A DNA stretch of 64,000 nt from Martinezella lusitana (GCF_900094565.1 NZ_FMAF01000008.1:204907-268906); one strand, 5' to 3'. Shown: positions 17,467 to 26,802, counted from the stretch's first letter. The notes: generated by a model not told the origin, from the letters alone. Numbers and translations: made by a program.

Positions 17467-17823
17467 ATGACGATCACCATTTACGGCATCAAGAACTGCG
17501 ACACGATGAAGAAGGCGCGGACATGGCTCGAGAGCCACGGCATCGCCTATGATTTCCACGACTACAAGGCCATCGGCATAGACAGGGATCATCTCGAGCG
17601 CTGGACGAGCGAAGCCGGGTGGGAAGTCGTCCTCAATCGCGCCGGCACGACCTTCAAGGCTCTGCCGGACGCAGACCGCGCGGACCTGACGAAGGACAAG
17701 GCCATTTCGCTGATGCTGGCGCAACCTTCCATGATCAAGCGGCCCGTGCTTGAGGCGGAAGGAAAACTGCTTGTTGGATTCAAGCCCGAAATTTATGCGG
17801 CTGTCTTCGGCAAGACCGCCTAG
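17467..17823 (+). CDS. ArsC/Spx-fold reductase (YffB-like)
   Basis: A 118-residue thioredoxin-fold protein. ITIYGIKNCDTMKKARTWLESHGIAYDFHDYK is the hallmark of the YffB branch of the ArsC/Spx family, with a single active-site Cys and a following Asp-Thr. YffB-type proteins are thought to act with glutathione; true arsenate reduction is not implied. Start at 17467 follows AGAGACGGA. A ten-base gap to ybaK indicates an operon. Confidence 0.85.
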   Translation: MTITIYGIKNCDTMKKARTWLESHGIAYDFHDYKAIGIDRDHLERWTSEAGWEVVLNRAGTTFKALPDADRADLTKDKAISLMLAQPSMIKRPVLEAEGKLLVGFKPEIYAAVFGKTA

Positions 17824-17833
17824 AGGCAAGGCC

Positions 17834-18307
17834 ATGTCAAAGACCACCCGCGCGACGCAAGTGCTGACCCAGGCGAAGGTCGCCTTCACCGTGCATACCT
17901 ACGACTACGATCCGAATGCCGAACGCGTCGGCATGCAGGCGGCGGAAGCGCTTGGCGAGGAGCCGCATCGCGTGCTGAAGACCTTGATGGCCGAGGTGGA
18001 CGGCAAGCCGGTCTGTGCCGTCGTGCCCTCAGACCACGAAGTCAGCATGAAGAAGCTCGCTGCTGTCTTCGGCGGCAAATCGGCGAGCATGATGAAGCCT
18101 GCGGATGCCGAGCGTCTGACGGGTTACCACGTCGGCGGCATCAGCCCCTTTGGCCAGAAAAAGCTCGTGCCGACCGCCATCGAGGCCCAGGCAATGACGG
18201 AGGCCCATGTCTATGTCAACGGCGGCCAACGCGGCCTGCAAGTACGGCTCAGCCCGCAGGATGTATTGGCCGTTTTGAAGGCCAAGGCGGCATCGCTGAT
18301 TGCCTGA
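17834..18307 (+). CDS. ybaK: Cys-tRNA(Pro) deacylase YbaK/EbsC
   Basis: A 157-residue trans-editing enzyme that hydrolyses mischarged Cys-tRNA(Pro). It shows the YbaK pattern: VAFTVHTYDYDP, GEEPHRVLKTLMAEVDGKPVCAVVPSDHEVSMKKLA with the conserved Lys, and YHVGGISPFGQKKLVPTAIE with the GGISPFG motif. Start at 17834 follows AGGCAAGG. It is the second gene after the YffB-like reductase. Confidence 0.9.
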   Translation: MSKTTRATQVLTQAKVAFTVHTYDYDPNAERVGMQAAEALGEEPHRVLKTLMAEVDGKPVCAVVPSDHEVSMKKLAAVFGGKSASMMKPADAERLTGYHVGGISPFGQKKLVPTAIEAQAMTEAHVYVNGGQRGLQVRLSPQDVLAVLKAKAASLIA

Positions 18308-18400
18308 TCGGCACCGCGGACTGACAAACCGCCTTCATTTTCGCCGCAAAGCGGTCTAAGTCTGGGGACCATCCTTCCGATCAAACACGCAGGTTTTGCC

Positions 18401-19654
18401 ATGACGCCCGACTCCCCCAACAACCATCCCGTCGATCACGCCAAGCTGGAGAAGCTTGCGGAAGTGGCCGTAAAGGTCGGGTTGCAGCTGCAGTCTGGCC
18501 AGGATCTGCTGATCACCGCGCCAGTCGCCGCGATGCCGCTGGTGCGGCTGATCACGCGCGAGGCCTACAAGGCCGGCGCGGGACTCGTCTCCACCTTCTA
18601 TTCGGATGAGGAAACCACGCTTGCCCGCTACGAATACGGCCAGGATGCAAGCTTCGACCGTGCGGCGAACTGGCTTTACGAAGGTATGGCCAAGGCCTTT
18701 TCCAATAACACCGCGCGCCTTGCCATTGCCGGCGACAATCCGATGCTGCTCTCCAACCAGGATCCGGCGAAGGTGGCACGCGCCAGCCGTGCCAATTCGG
18801 CTGCCTATAAGCCGGCGCTGGAGAAGATCTCGAATTTCGATACCAACTGGAACATCGTCGCCTACCCGAACTCCTCATGGGCAAAGCTGGTATTCCCCAA
18901 CGACCCGGAAGCGATCGCCGTCGCCAAGCTCGCCAAGGCGATCTTCGCCGCCTCGCGCGTCGACGTCGCCGACCCGATCGCGGCCTGGGCAGAGCACAAT
19001 GCCAATCTGCGCAAGCGCTCCGAATGGATGAACGGCCAGCGCTTCGCCGCCCTGCATTTCCAGGGTCCGGGCACCGACCTGACGGTCGGTCTCGCCGACG
19101 GCCATGAATGGCATGGCGGCGCCTCGACTGCCAAGAACGGCATCACATGCAACCCGAACATTCCGACGGAAGAGGTCTTCACCACGCCACATGCGCTGCG
19201 CGTCGAGGGTCATGTCTCGTCGACCAAGCCGCTGTCGCACCAGGGCACACTGATCGACAATATCCAGGTCCGTTTCGAAGAAGGTCGCATCGTCGAGGCC
19301 AAGGCGACGCGTGGGGAAGAGGTGCTGAACAAGGTGCTCGACACCGACGAGGGTGCCCGCCGGCTCGGTGAAGTGGCGCTGGTGCCGCATTCCTCGCCGA
19401 TCTCGGCCAGCGGCATCCTGTTCTACAACACGCTCTTCGATGAAAACGCATCGTGCCACATCGCACTCGGCCAATGCTATTCGAAGTGCTTCGTTGACGG
19501 AGCGTCGCTGAGCCAGGAGCAGATCAAGGCGCAGGGCGGCAATTCCAGCCTGATCCACATCGACTGGATGATCGGCTCCGACAAGGTCGACATCGACGGT
19601 ATCAAGCCGGACGGTTCGCGCATGCCGGTCATGCGCAAGGGCGAGTGGGCGTAG
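18401..19654 (+). CDS. M29-family aminopeptidase
   Basis: A 417-residue metallo-aminopeptidase (aminopeptidase T/S family), cytoplasmic and normally dimeric, that frees N-terminal residues from peptides using two metal ions. Typical blocks are NIPTEEVFTTPH with a metal-binding Glu, EGARRLGEVALVPHSSPI with another Glu, ASCHIALGQCYSKC with a His, and SLIHIDWMIGSDKVDIDG with the last His and Asp. Length and ligand order are normal. It stands alone. Confidence 0.9.
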   Translation: MTPDSPNNHPVDHAKLEKLAEVAVKVGLQLQSGQDLLITAPVAAMPLVRLITREAYKAGAGLVSTFYSDEETTLARYEYGQDASFDRAANWLYEGMAKAFSNNTARLAIAGDNPMLLSNQDPAKVARASRANSAAYKPALEKISNFDTNWNIVAYPNSSWAKLVFPNDPEAIAVAKLAKAIFAASRVDVADPIAAWAEHNANLRKRSEWMNGQRFAALHFQGPGTDLTVGLADGHEWHGGASTAKNGITCNPNIPTEEVFTTPHALRVEGHVSSTKPLSHQGTLIDNIQVRFEEGRIVEAKATRGEEVLNKVLDTDEGARRLGEVALVPHSSPISASGILFYNTLFDENASCHIALGQCYSKCFVDGASLSQEQIKAQGGNSSLIHIDWMIGSDKVDIDGIKPDGSRMPVMRKGEWA

Positions 19655-19666
19655 GCAGGGACAGAG

Positions 19667-20257
19667 CTAAAGGGCGGCAAGAGCCGCCCTGACGCGGGCA
19701 AGATGAGCCTTGCGTCCGGCTTCGCTGACACGGTCCATGTCGTGCAGCGCCAGCATGCGGAAATTCAGCCGCTTGGCACAGAAGGCGGCAATGCCGCGCT
19801 TCAGCAGACGCCGCACCGGATTGCCCATGTAGAGGTGGACGATCCACCAGGGCGAACCGGTCGTCGTCAGCGCCCAGAACAGGCGGATATTGGTGAGCTT
19901 CGGCACGATGCGGCCGCCGGCGGGATCGTGCGTGAAAGCGATGCCGGGCGCAAAAGCGCGATCGAAGAAGCCCTTGAGAATGGCCGGAAAATTGAACCAC
20001 CATTGCGGGAAGACCAGTATGAGGCCCTCGGCCGCGCGCAGCCGCGCGACGATGGTGTCGACGCCCGATGTATCATAGGGCTGGTCGAAATAGCCGCGCC
20101 GCTCGGCTTCGGACAGGCGCGGGTCGAAGCCCTCACGATAGAGATCGAGCAGATCGACCTGATGCCCTCCGGCGGCAAGCGTCTCCTCCGCAACCCTTGC
20201 CACCGCAGCGGCAAAGCTATCCTCCAGCGGATGGGCCAAGACCAGCAGGATACGCAT
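19667..20257 (-). CDS. NAD(P)H-dependent oxidoreductase, flavodoxin-like fold
   Basis: A 196-residue flavoprotein of the NQO1/KefF/MdaB type. MRILLVLAHPLEDSFAAAVA is the FMN/FAD-binding start, FPQWWFNFPAILKGFFDRAF the flavin-contact loop, and TTTGSPWW the later conserved segment. Its ATG shares one base with the xseA stop (TGATG at 20259-20255), so it is translationally coupled to xseA. It probably reduces quinones. Confidence 0.85.
   Translation of the reverse strand: MRILLVLAHPLEDSFAAAVARVAEETLAAGGHQVDLLDLYREGFDPRLSEAERRGYFDQPYDTSGVDTIVARLRAAEGLILVFPQWWFNFPAILKGFFDRAFAPGIAFTHDPAGGRIVPKLTNIRLFWALTTTGSPWWIVHLYMGNPVRRLLKRGIAAFCAKRLNFRMLALHDMDRVSEAGRKAHLARVRAALAAL
19671..19690 (-). terminator. 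Possible terminator of the xseA operon
   Basis: AGGGCGGC-TCTT-GCCGCCCT on the minus strand is a perfect 8-bp stem lying at the very end of the oxidoreductase gene, followed by TTTAG. The U-run is short and the stem is within coding sequence. Confidence 0.35.
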
Positions 20258-21858
20258 CAAAAAAGACTTCCCTGCTTCGGCGGAGCGGCGGGATCGGCTG
20301 CCTTTGCGCTTCGCTTCTTCGATGGCGGCGTACCGGCTGACGGCGTTGTCTCACCATCGCTCGTGACCGCGCCGACGCGGCCATCGGCGAATTCGATCGA
20401 GATGGCGGCACCAGCCGTAAGCGCGGCGGCAAGAGAAACCGGCCGGTCGTCTTCGTCGCGCACCACGGCATAGCCGCGTTTCAGGACGTTCTTGTAGGAC
20501 AGCGACTGCAGAATCCGCTCCTGCGCGACGAGTTCGCTGCGCGCGCGCGTCAACTGATGCCGTATCGCCGTGTCGGCGTGGCGGACGAGATTGCCGAGGC
20601 GATCGCGGGCCCGGCCGGTTTGCGCTTCCAGGCGCGACGGCAACGTGGCGAAGACGGCATCGGCCCTGTCTATACGAGCGCGGGAACGGTCGATCATGCG
20701 CTCGATGGTGCGTTCGGCGCGGGTCATGCGCTCGTTGAGCTGCTGGCGGCGCTCGGCAATCCGGTTCGACAGGATATCCGGCCGCAGCTGCGAGGCCATG
20801 CGCTCGAAGGAACGGCGCTTATTCAAAGTATTCAGCTCCAGCCCACGGCCCAGGCCGGCGGCCGCCTCATCGAAGCGACGGCGCGGCAAGGCGAGAAGCT
20901 GGTCGAGCGAAGGCAAAGCGCGCAGGAGCGCACGCACCGCCTGCCGCCGCTGGTCCATCTGCCTGGTGACACCGCCCTGCAGACGGGCGGAAAGACTTGC
21001 GAGCTGCGCCTCCAGTTCGGCCTTGACCGGCACAGCCATTTCCGCCGCTCCCGTCGGCGTCGGCGCACGCACGTCGGCGGCATAATCGATCAGCGTCCAG
21101 TCGGTCTCGTGACCGACGGCGGAGATCAGCGGGATCTCGCTGGCGGCGGCGGCGCGAACGACAACCTCGTCGTTGAAACTCCAGAGATCCTCCAGACTGC
21201 CGCCGCCGCGCGCGACGATCAGCACGTCGGGCCGCGGGATCGGGCCATTGGGGGCGAATTCATTGAAGCCGCGAATGGCGTTTGCCACCTCGTCGCCGGA
21301 CCCCTCGCCCTGCACCTTCACCGGCCAGACCAGCACATGCACGGGAAAGCGATCGGAAATGCGATGCAGGATGTCGCGGATGACGGCGCCGGTCGGCGAG
21401 GTGACGACACCGATCACGCGGGGCATGAAGGGAAGGCGGCGCTTGCGCTCGGGATCGAAAAGGCCTTCGGCGCCAAGCTTGCGCTTGCGCTCCTCCAGCA
21501 GCGCCATCAGCGCACCAGCGCCGGCCGGCTCCAGCGTCTCGATAACGATCTGATATTTCGACGAACCGGGAAAAGTCGTCACCTTGCCCGTCGCGATGAC
21601 CTCCATCCCCTCTTCAGGACGGAATTTCAGCTTCGAGAATGTGCCTTTCCAGATTACCGCGTCGATGCGGGACCTGTCATCCTTCAGCGAGAAATAGGCA
21701 TGGCCCGAGGAATGCGGCCCGCGATAGCCGGAGATTTCCCCGCGCACGCGCACCTGGTCGAACGCATTCTCGACCGTGCGCTTGATCGACCCGGACAATT
21801 CCGAGACGGAATATTCCGTCAGGTTCGACGGCGAATCACTCTCAAAAAAGCTGCTCAT
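20257..21858 (-). CDS. xseA: Exodeoxyribonuclease VII large subunit
   Basis: A 533-residue subunit of ExoVII, which degrades single-stranded DNA. An OB-fold domain (residues about 15-110) has SELSGSIKRTVENAFDQVRVRGEIS; the catalytic part has GVVTSPTGAVIRDI, ARGGGSLEDLWSFNDE and SAVGHETDWTLIDYAADVRAPTPTGAAE. A long coiled coil follows (about 290-430). The C-terminus is longer than in E. coli (456 residues) and ends in a basic, low-complexity tail, usual in rhizobia. It is the first gene of a coupled pair; xseB is not nearby. Confidence 0.95.
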   Translation of the reverse strand: MSSFFESDSPSNLTEYSVSELSGSIKRTVENAFDQVRVRGEISGYRGPHSSGHAYFSLKDDRSRIDAVIWKGTFSKLKFRPEEGMEVIATGKVTTFPGSSKYQIVIETLEPAGAGALMALLEERKRKLGAEGLFDPERKRRLPFMPRVIGVVTSPTGAVIRDILHRISDRFPVHVLVWPVKVQGEGSGDEVANAIRGFNEFAPNGPIPRPDVLIVARGGGSLEDLWSFNDEVVVRAAAASEIPLISAVGHETDWTLIDYAADVRAPTPTGAAEMAVPVKAELEAQLASLSARLQGGVTRQMDQRRQAVRALLRALPSLDQLLALPRRRFDEAAAGLGRGLELNTLNKRRSFERMASQLRPDILSNRIAERRQQLNERMTRAERTIERMIDRSRARIDRADAVFATLPSRLEAQTGRARDRLGNLVRHADTAIRHQLTRARSELVAQERILQSLSYKNVLKRGYAVVRDEDDRPVSLAAALTAGAAISIEFADGRVGAVTSDGETTPSAGTPPSKKRSAKAADPAAPPKQGSLF

Positions 21859-21908
21859 GGGCTTTTTCTAACCGATGTCGCGAAAAATGCGGAGCCTTGT
21901 GCGTAACG

Positions 21909-22000
21909 CCTTCAATCGGAATCGATTGAAGGAAAGGATTATGCGCAGATTTAAAGTGCTCCTGTGTCCTTTGCGCGTCCCACAGGACACGCGGAGCTTA
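21909..22000. repeat. Composite rhizobial palindromic repeat
   Basis: A perfect stem CCTTCAATCG-GAAT-CGATTGAAGG (21909-21932) is followed after about 25 bases by a second, imperfect stem from AGTGCTCC to CGGAGCTT with CTTTGCGCGTCC in the loop region (about 21955-22000). This two-hairpin block recurs upstream of genes in rhizobial genomes (recall, not searched). It lies between xseA and the divergent 76-residue membrane protein. Confidence 0.6.
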
Positions 22001-22097
22001 TTGCTTCATCAAACGTTAACCCTGTCGACAAAGCCTTTCTTAGCCATCCGTGCGTAATTCTGTGCAAAGTGATTTTTGGTAAAGAGGATATGGAGCG

Positions 22098-22328
22098 ATG
22101 ATATTCGTGACCGCCACGATCATCGGAATTGCCGCCGGCCTGCAGCGCTCGACGATCGCTGCGATGCTGGGTGTGGCGCTGGTGAGTATCGCCTTCATGG
22201 CAGCCGTCGCCGTCTCCATCGTTGTGCCGCCGCTGACGACGCTGTTCGTCGCGCTGGGCGGCTACAATCTCGGCTTCATCGGCTATCTCATTACCACCGA
22301 TATGATGGAGCACGGCCGCCGCGCCTAG
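22098..22328 (+). CDS. Small two-helix membrane protein
   Basis: A 76-residue hydrophobic protein with two membrane segments: about residues 2-38 (VTATIIGIAAGL, AAMLGVALVSIAFMAAVAVSIV) and 45-66 (LFVALGGYNLGFIGYLITT). AGAGGATATGGAGCG precedes the ATG. The C-terminus is short and charged (MMEHGRRA). Its stop overlaps that of the convergent GT-C-like gene by four bases. No family was recognised. Confidence 0.65.
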   Translation: MIFVTATIIGIAAGLQRSTIAAMLGVALVSIAFMAAVAVSIVVPPLTTLFVALGGYNLGFIGYLITTDMMEHGRRA

Positions 22329-24169
22329 GATCGCTCCTGCGGCTTGAACCGGAAGAACTGCACATCCGATTTGGTCGGTGTGGGAATGGGCTCGAGATAA
22401 GCGGGCACATGGCCCGCGCCCAGCTGAGCATAGAGTCCCCGAGGTTTCAGTTCGGACAGCGTCTCCACCTGCGGATCGCCCTTGCAGAATGCGACCAGCG
22501 TCACATGCGCGTCGCGCAGAAGCGCTTCCGCCTGCTGCGGCTCCGCAAGGCCGATATGCAGTTCGGCCAGCATCCCATCCGGATCACGATGATATGGGCC
22601 GGACAAGGTGCGATGCGGCGTGAAGCGCAGCAGCGGTGCACCCATGTTGGATGCCGCAGCTATGACCCCCGGCGGAAGGTTGGCAATCGGCGCCAGAGCT
22701 TCCTTTGACGCGCAGTTCGACGTCTCTTTGGCCTTGGCGGGTGGGGCGACGGTAAAGCTGTTGACGATGCCTTTATCTGCAAGCGCGCCGCCGACGGCCC
22801 ATACGGCCGGCGCAGAAATCAAGGCCGTCACCACATAGAAGAAGGCAGCGCCGACATCCTCGGTATCGGCCGCCGAGATACGGCGCAGATCGGCGAGCAG
22901 CAATGCCAGCGGTGGAATGGCAAGCAGATTGGAAAATTCCGCGCCACGAACCTGCACGAGCGTGATCGCCCAATTGACGGCGACCAAGGCCATCAGGATC
23001 GCATGCAAACGGGCGCGTTCACCGCGCATAATGCGGAACGCGCAGACAAGCATCGCCAGGAAGCCCGTCGCGTAGAACGCACCGAGCCCGTCCGGTGTTG
23101 TGCGAGCGATCGAGAAGATCGACTGCGCCTCGGTCACCTTGCTCAGCCAGAGTTCCACCAGCATCGGGTCCAGATCGGCAAGCGGATTGCGCAGGCATTG
23201 CGGAGCGATCGCGACGGTCGTGGCTAAGACCGCTGCACCATTGGCCGCCAGCACGGCCATGCGCCACGGCCGGGACAGACGGCTGGCGAAGAGTGCGGAC
23301 AGGAGGAGCCCGACGCAGCCGACGCTGATGATGCCATAAAAGCCGAGCGAGAGATTGTCGCAGGTGACCATCGAATAGAGGCGCGGCGGCACCAGCGAGA
23401 AGAAAGCGCCGCTGACGGCAATCGTCAGCGTCAGGGCAAAAGCCCGGGCGGCGGGCGCAAAGACCGCGCCGTCCCAGGCCCACAAACAGGCGACCGCCAC
23501 GCAGGCGACCGCCACGAAGGGCGTCGTCTCCGCACCAATACCGAGCTGGATGGCAAGGGCGACAGCAGCGATGGCGAAATTGCGGGGCTTGTAGCTTTCG
23601 TCGGCCAGCATGGCGACCGCAAGGGCGACGAGGCCGAGCTGAATATTGTCGTGATCGATGGATCCCGGCACGAAACGGCCTGAGGTCAGAACAAACAACG
23701 ATGTCAGGATCAGCGAAAAATGCATGCCTTCGACGCCGCCGATGCGGCGGCCCGCGAGGCCCATGAAGGCCATCAGCGGCAGCACGAGCATGAGCGGCCA
23801 GACGGTCAGCGCCGCCGCCTCCGCGCCTTCCGGCGAGAAGAACAGCCGGAAGAAGAGGATGAGGCTGGCGATCGGCAGATCGATGAAGCGCGACCAATGC
23901 ATCAACGTTCCGCCGTCGAGACCGAGGCGGTATTGCATCATGTCGAACCAGCCCTGACCACCCAGGAAATCTCGCACTTCGACAAGACGCATGACGTCGT
24001 CATTGTCGGGGCCGACATAGTCCGTGAGGTGGCGATGAATGACCAGCTGGGCGAGGATGATGACGATGGCGTAGATCAGTGGCACAAGGACAGGATGTGA
24101 CTTGCGCAGCAATGCTTTCCTTTCTGCCGCCGCAGCTGCTTCGGGCGGCATTGCCAGCGTCTGTGCCAT
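22325..24169 (-). CDS. Polytopic membrane protein, probable GT-C glycosyltransferase
   Basis: A 614-residue protein with about 11-12 membrane helices and a soluble C-terminal 120-residue domain. Just after the first helix comes VGPDNDDVMRLVEVRDFLGGQGWFD and then GTLMHWSRFIDLPIA; an acidic Asp-Asp pair in the first periplasmic loop is the usual catalytic feature of GT-C enzymes using polyprenyl-phosphate sugars. The divergent genes encode GtrB-like and GtrA-like proteins, which make and flip such donors, so this is the likely final transferase. Start at 24169 (MAQTLAMPPEAA) is preferred to an upstream one at 24259. Confidence 0.65.
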   Translation of the reverse strand: MAQTLAMPPEAAAAAERKALLRKSHPVLVPLIYAIVIILAQLVIHRHLTDYVGPDNDDVMRLVEVRDFLGGQGWFDMMQYRLGLDGGTLMHWSRFIDLPIASLILFFRLFFSPEGAEAAALTVWPLMLVLPLMAFMGLAGRRIGGVEGMHFSLILTSLFVLTSGRFVPGSIDHDNIQLGLVALAVAMLADESYKPRNFAIAAVALAIQLGIGAETTPFVAVACVAVACLWAWDGAVFAPAARAFALTLTIAVSGAFFSLVPPRLYSMVTCDNLSLGFYGIISVGCVGLLLSALFASRLSRPWRMAVLAANGAAVLATTVAIAPQCLRNPLADLDPMLVELWLSKVTEAQSIFSIARTTPDGLGAFYATGFLAMLVCAFRIMRGERARLHAILMALVAVNWAITLVQVRGAEFSNLLAIPPLALLLADLRRISAADTEDVGAAFFYVVTALISAPAVWAVGGALADKGIVNSFTVAPPAKAKETSNCASKEALAPIANLPPGVIAAASNMGAPLLRFTPHRTLSGPYHRDPDGMLAELHIGLAEPQQAEALLRDAHVTLVAFCKGDPQVETLSELKPRGLYAQLGAGHVPAYLEPIPTPTKSDVQFFRFKPQERS

Positions 24170-24409
24170 GTTGATGAACCCTGTATTTGAAGGATATTCG
24201 AGGCTGCACGCTAATCGCTGTGCATCAAGAAAAAGTAAAGCGCGTGCACGCGGCGGCATCCATCACGACAATGTTCCCGGCAAGGGCGGCATTCCCGCCA
24301 TTTTTCCTTCGCAACCATAGGGTCTTATTAACAGCCAACGGGATAAGCTCTCGTCCGGATCGTCCATCGGGCCTCAACTTGAAATCACGCGTAGGAACCG
24401 GCCAAGACC

Positions 24410-25423
24410 ATGTGGAATGAGAAGTTGAACATCGCCGTTCTTCTGCCCTGCTACAACGAAGCCGCCACGATCGGCGATGTCGTTCGCGGTTTTCGTAGGG
24501 CGTTGCCGGATGCCGGCATCTATGTCTACGACAACAACTCGACCGATGGCACGGCGCTGCATGCCATGCTCGCTGGCGCGACCGTGGTGCGCGAACGGCG
24601 GCAAGGCAAAGGGCACGTCGTGCGGCGCATGTTCGCCGACATCGACGCCGATATCTATGTCATGGCCGACGGCGACGGCACCTATGCGCCCGAAGACGCC
24701 GAAGAGCTCATCCGCACGCTACTGACGGAAGGCGCCGACATGGTCGTCGGCACTCGCCGCAACGTTCACAACGACGCCGGTCGCCAGGGCCACGCCTTCG
24801 GCAACCGCATCTTCAACTGGCTGTACCGTACGATCTTCGGCGCGGATTTCACCGACATCTTCTCCGGCTATCGCGCCTTCTCCCGCCGTTTCGTGAAGAG
24901 CTTCCCCGCCGTGTCGGGCGGTTTCGAGATCGAGACGGAGATGTCGGTTCATGCCTCGCGGCTGAAGCTGCCCGTCAGCGAGCTGGAACTCGATTACGGT
25001 CGGCGGCCGGAAGGCTCGCACTCGAAACTCTCCACCTTCCGCGACGGCTGGAAGATCCTCTGGATGTTCGCGATGCTGATGAAGGAAACGCGGCCTTTCG
25101 TCTTCTTCGGCATTCTCGGCGTCATTTCCATGGAACTGAGCATCGGCTTCTCGATCCCCGTCCTCGTCGAATATTTCGAGACCGGCTTCGTGACGCGCAT
25201 GCCGACCTGGGTGCTCTCCGTGGCGCTGATGATGATTTCCTTCATGCTGTTCACGGCCGGACTGATACTCGATTCCGTCGCCCGTGCCCGCGCAGAACAG
25301 CTGCGCATCCACTATATGAGCTTGGCCAAGCCATCATCCCGCCAGATCGGCGACGACAGGCCGGTCTACATGGCGGAACTCGAAAAGCCGGTGAGCCGGA
25401 AGAAAAGGGCAAAGGCCGCATGA
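24410..25423 (+). CDS. Family 2 glycosyltransferase, GtrB/DPM1-like
   Basis: A 337-residue membrane-associated GT-A enzyme. NIAVLLPCYNEAATIGDVV, YVYDNNSTDGT and ADGDGTYAPED (the metal-binding DXD region) mark the catalytic domain; two C-terminal membrane helices lie at about 230-252 and 265-290. It likely moves a sugar from a nucleotide donor to polyprenyl phosphate. The next gene overlaps by four bases (ATGA) and is GtrA-like; the divergent gene is a GT-C-like enzyme. Confidence 0.85.
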   Translation: MWNEKLNIAVLLPCYNEAATIGDVVRGFRRALPDAGIYVYDNNSTDGTALHAMLAGATVVRERRQGKGHVVRRMFADIDADIYVMADGDGTYAPEDAEELIRTLLTEGADMVVGTRRNVHNDAGRQGHAFGNRIFNWLYRTIFGADFTDIFSGYRAFSRRFVKSFPAVSGGFEIETEMSVHASRLKLPVSELELDYGRRPEGSHSKLSTFRDGWKILWMFAMLMKETRPFVFFGILGVISMELSIGFSIPVLVEYFETGFVTRMPTWVLSVALMMISFMLFTAGLILDSVARARAEQLRIHYMSLAKPSSRQIGDDRPVYMAELEKPVSRKKRAKAA

Positions 25424-25806
25424 AGAAGCTTTTTCGCTTCCTGATCGCTGGCAGCGTCGGCTTTGTGGTCGATGCGGGCGTGCTTCACCTGCTGCTCTGG
25501 TTCACGCCCTTCGGCCCTTTCATCGGCCGGGCGATATCGATACCGAGCGCGCTGCTTGCCACGTGGTTTCTCAACCGCAATTTCACCTTCGGCCGCTCCG
25601 ACCGTTCGCTTGCGGCCGAAGGCTTCCGCTATGGCTCGGTCGGCCTGACCTCGGCATTGCTGAACTATACTCTGTTCAGCTCGCTGCTGGTGGCCGAGCC
25701 GAGCTTGCGCCCGATCATCGCGTTGACGCTGGCATCGGCGGCGGCGACCGCGTTCAGCTTCTTCGGCTATTCACGCTTTGTCTTCCGCCACCGGCAAAAT
25801 CCCTGA
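25420..25806 (+). CDS. GtrA-family membrane protein
   Basis: A 128-residue protein with four membrane helices, beginning FRFLIAGSVGFVVDAGVLHLLLW, with the GtrA motif ATWFLNRNFTFG and the ending FFGYSRFVFRHRQ. GtrA proteins are thought to help flip polyprenyl-phosphate sugars to the periplasm. Translation is coupled to the GtrB-like gene by the ATGA overlap. Confidence 0.88.
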   Translation: MKKLFRFLIAGSVGFVVDAGVLHLLLWFTPFGPFIGRAISIPSALLATWFLNRNFTFGRSDRSLAAEGFRYGSVGLTSALLNYTLFSSLLVAEPSLRPIIALTLASAAATAFSFFGYSRFVFRHRQNP

Positions 25807-25815
25807 GAAGCCGGT

Positions 25816-26802
25816 TCAGACCGGCTCCCAGCCATCCTTCTCGCTGGCGCGGTAGATGGCATCGATGACCTTCTGATTGAGCTTCGAGCTTTCCAGCGAT
25901 ACGACCTCCGCCCCCTCACCGAGTGCCGCCGAAGCGAAGGCTTCCGCCTCGCGCTTGTATTGGCGGCTGTCGGGGAAGCGGAAGATCTGCGATTCCGTGT
26001 GGCTGCGATTGGTCAGCTCCAGTTCCTCGGCGCCGTAGCGATCGGCGTTGAAGGGCGATTTCACCTCGATGAAACCTTCCGTGCCGTGGAAGACCATGAC
26101 CTGGCGATTGGCCATCTGCGTCGAGATGTAGAAGCTCATTTCGAAATCGCCGAAATCGGCTTTGACGCTGGAATAGATGTCGGTGCCGAATTCCGGGTCG
26201 CGCTCGGTCACTGCCTGGATGCGCAGGGGTTCGCGGCCGGTGACGAAACGGGTGCTGATGGTCGGGTAGACGCCGATATCGGGCAGGCCGCCGCCGCCGA
26301 GCGACGGAATATTGCGCATGTTGCCGGCATCACGATTGAAATAGGTGAAGGCGCCCTGGATATGGCGCAGGCGGCCGATGGCGCCATCGGCCAGCAGCGA
26401 GCGGACCTTCCGCCATACCGGTGCATAGGTGACCATATAGGCCTCTGTCACCAGCACCTTGTTGCGGTCGCGGGCCACGATGAGGCTGTCGATTTCATCC
26501 GCCTTGAGCGCGATCGGCTTTTCACAAAGTACATGCTTGCCGGCATCGGCGGCCTTGATCGTCCATTCGACGTGCTGCGACGTCGGCAAGGGAATATAGA
26601 CGGCATCGATGGTGTCGGAGGCGAGCATTTCCTCATAGGAACCGAAGGCGTGCGGCACGGAGAAGCGGTCGGCCATCTGCCGGGCGCGCGCCAGGTCGCG
26701 GCTGGCGATGGCGGTGACAACGCAATTTTCCGCATCCTGAATGGCCGGCACCACCAGTTCGCGGCCGATTTTTGCCGTCGATAGAATTCCGAAACGCAAC
26801 AT
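25816..26802 (-). CDS. Gfo/Idh/MocA-family oxidoreductase
   Basis: A 328-residue NAD(P)-dependent sugar or polyol dehydrogenase. The Rossmann start RFGILSTAKIGRELVVPAI, the HVLCEKPIAL motif with catalytic Lys, and the C-terminal alpha/beta domain with GGGGLPDIGVYPTISTRFVTG are typical. A strong AGGAGGAAGATC precedes the ATG. The nearest described group is dTDP/1,5-anhydro-sugar or xylose dehydrogenases; the substrate is open. Confidence 0.85.
   Translation of the reverse strand: MLRFGILSTAKIGRELVVPAIQDAENCVVTAIASRDLARARQMADRFSVPHAFGSYEEMLASDTIDAVYIPLPTSQHVEWTIKAADAGKHVLCEKPIALKADEIDSLIVARDRNKVLVTEAYMVTYAPVWRKVRSLLADGAIGRLRHIQGAFTYFNRDAGNMRNIPSLGGGGLPDIGVYPTISTRFVTGREPLRIQAVTERDPEFGTDIYSSVKADFGDFEMSFYISTQMANRQVMVFHGTEGFIEVKSPFNADRYGAEELELTNRSHTESQIFRFPDSRQYKREAEAFASAALGEGAEVVSLESSKLNQKVIDAIYRASEKDGWEPV

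Noticed and set aside
17467..17823. True arsenate reductase (arsC)
   Set aside because: The KNCDTMKKA motif and length fit the YffB branch; no other ars genes are nearby.
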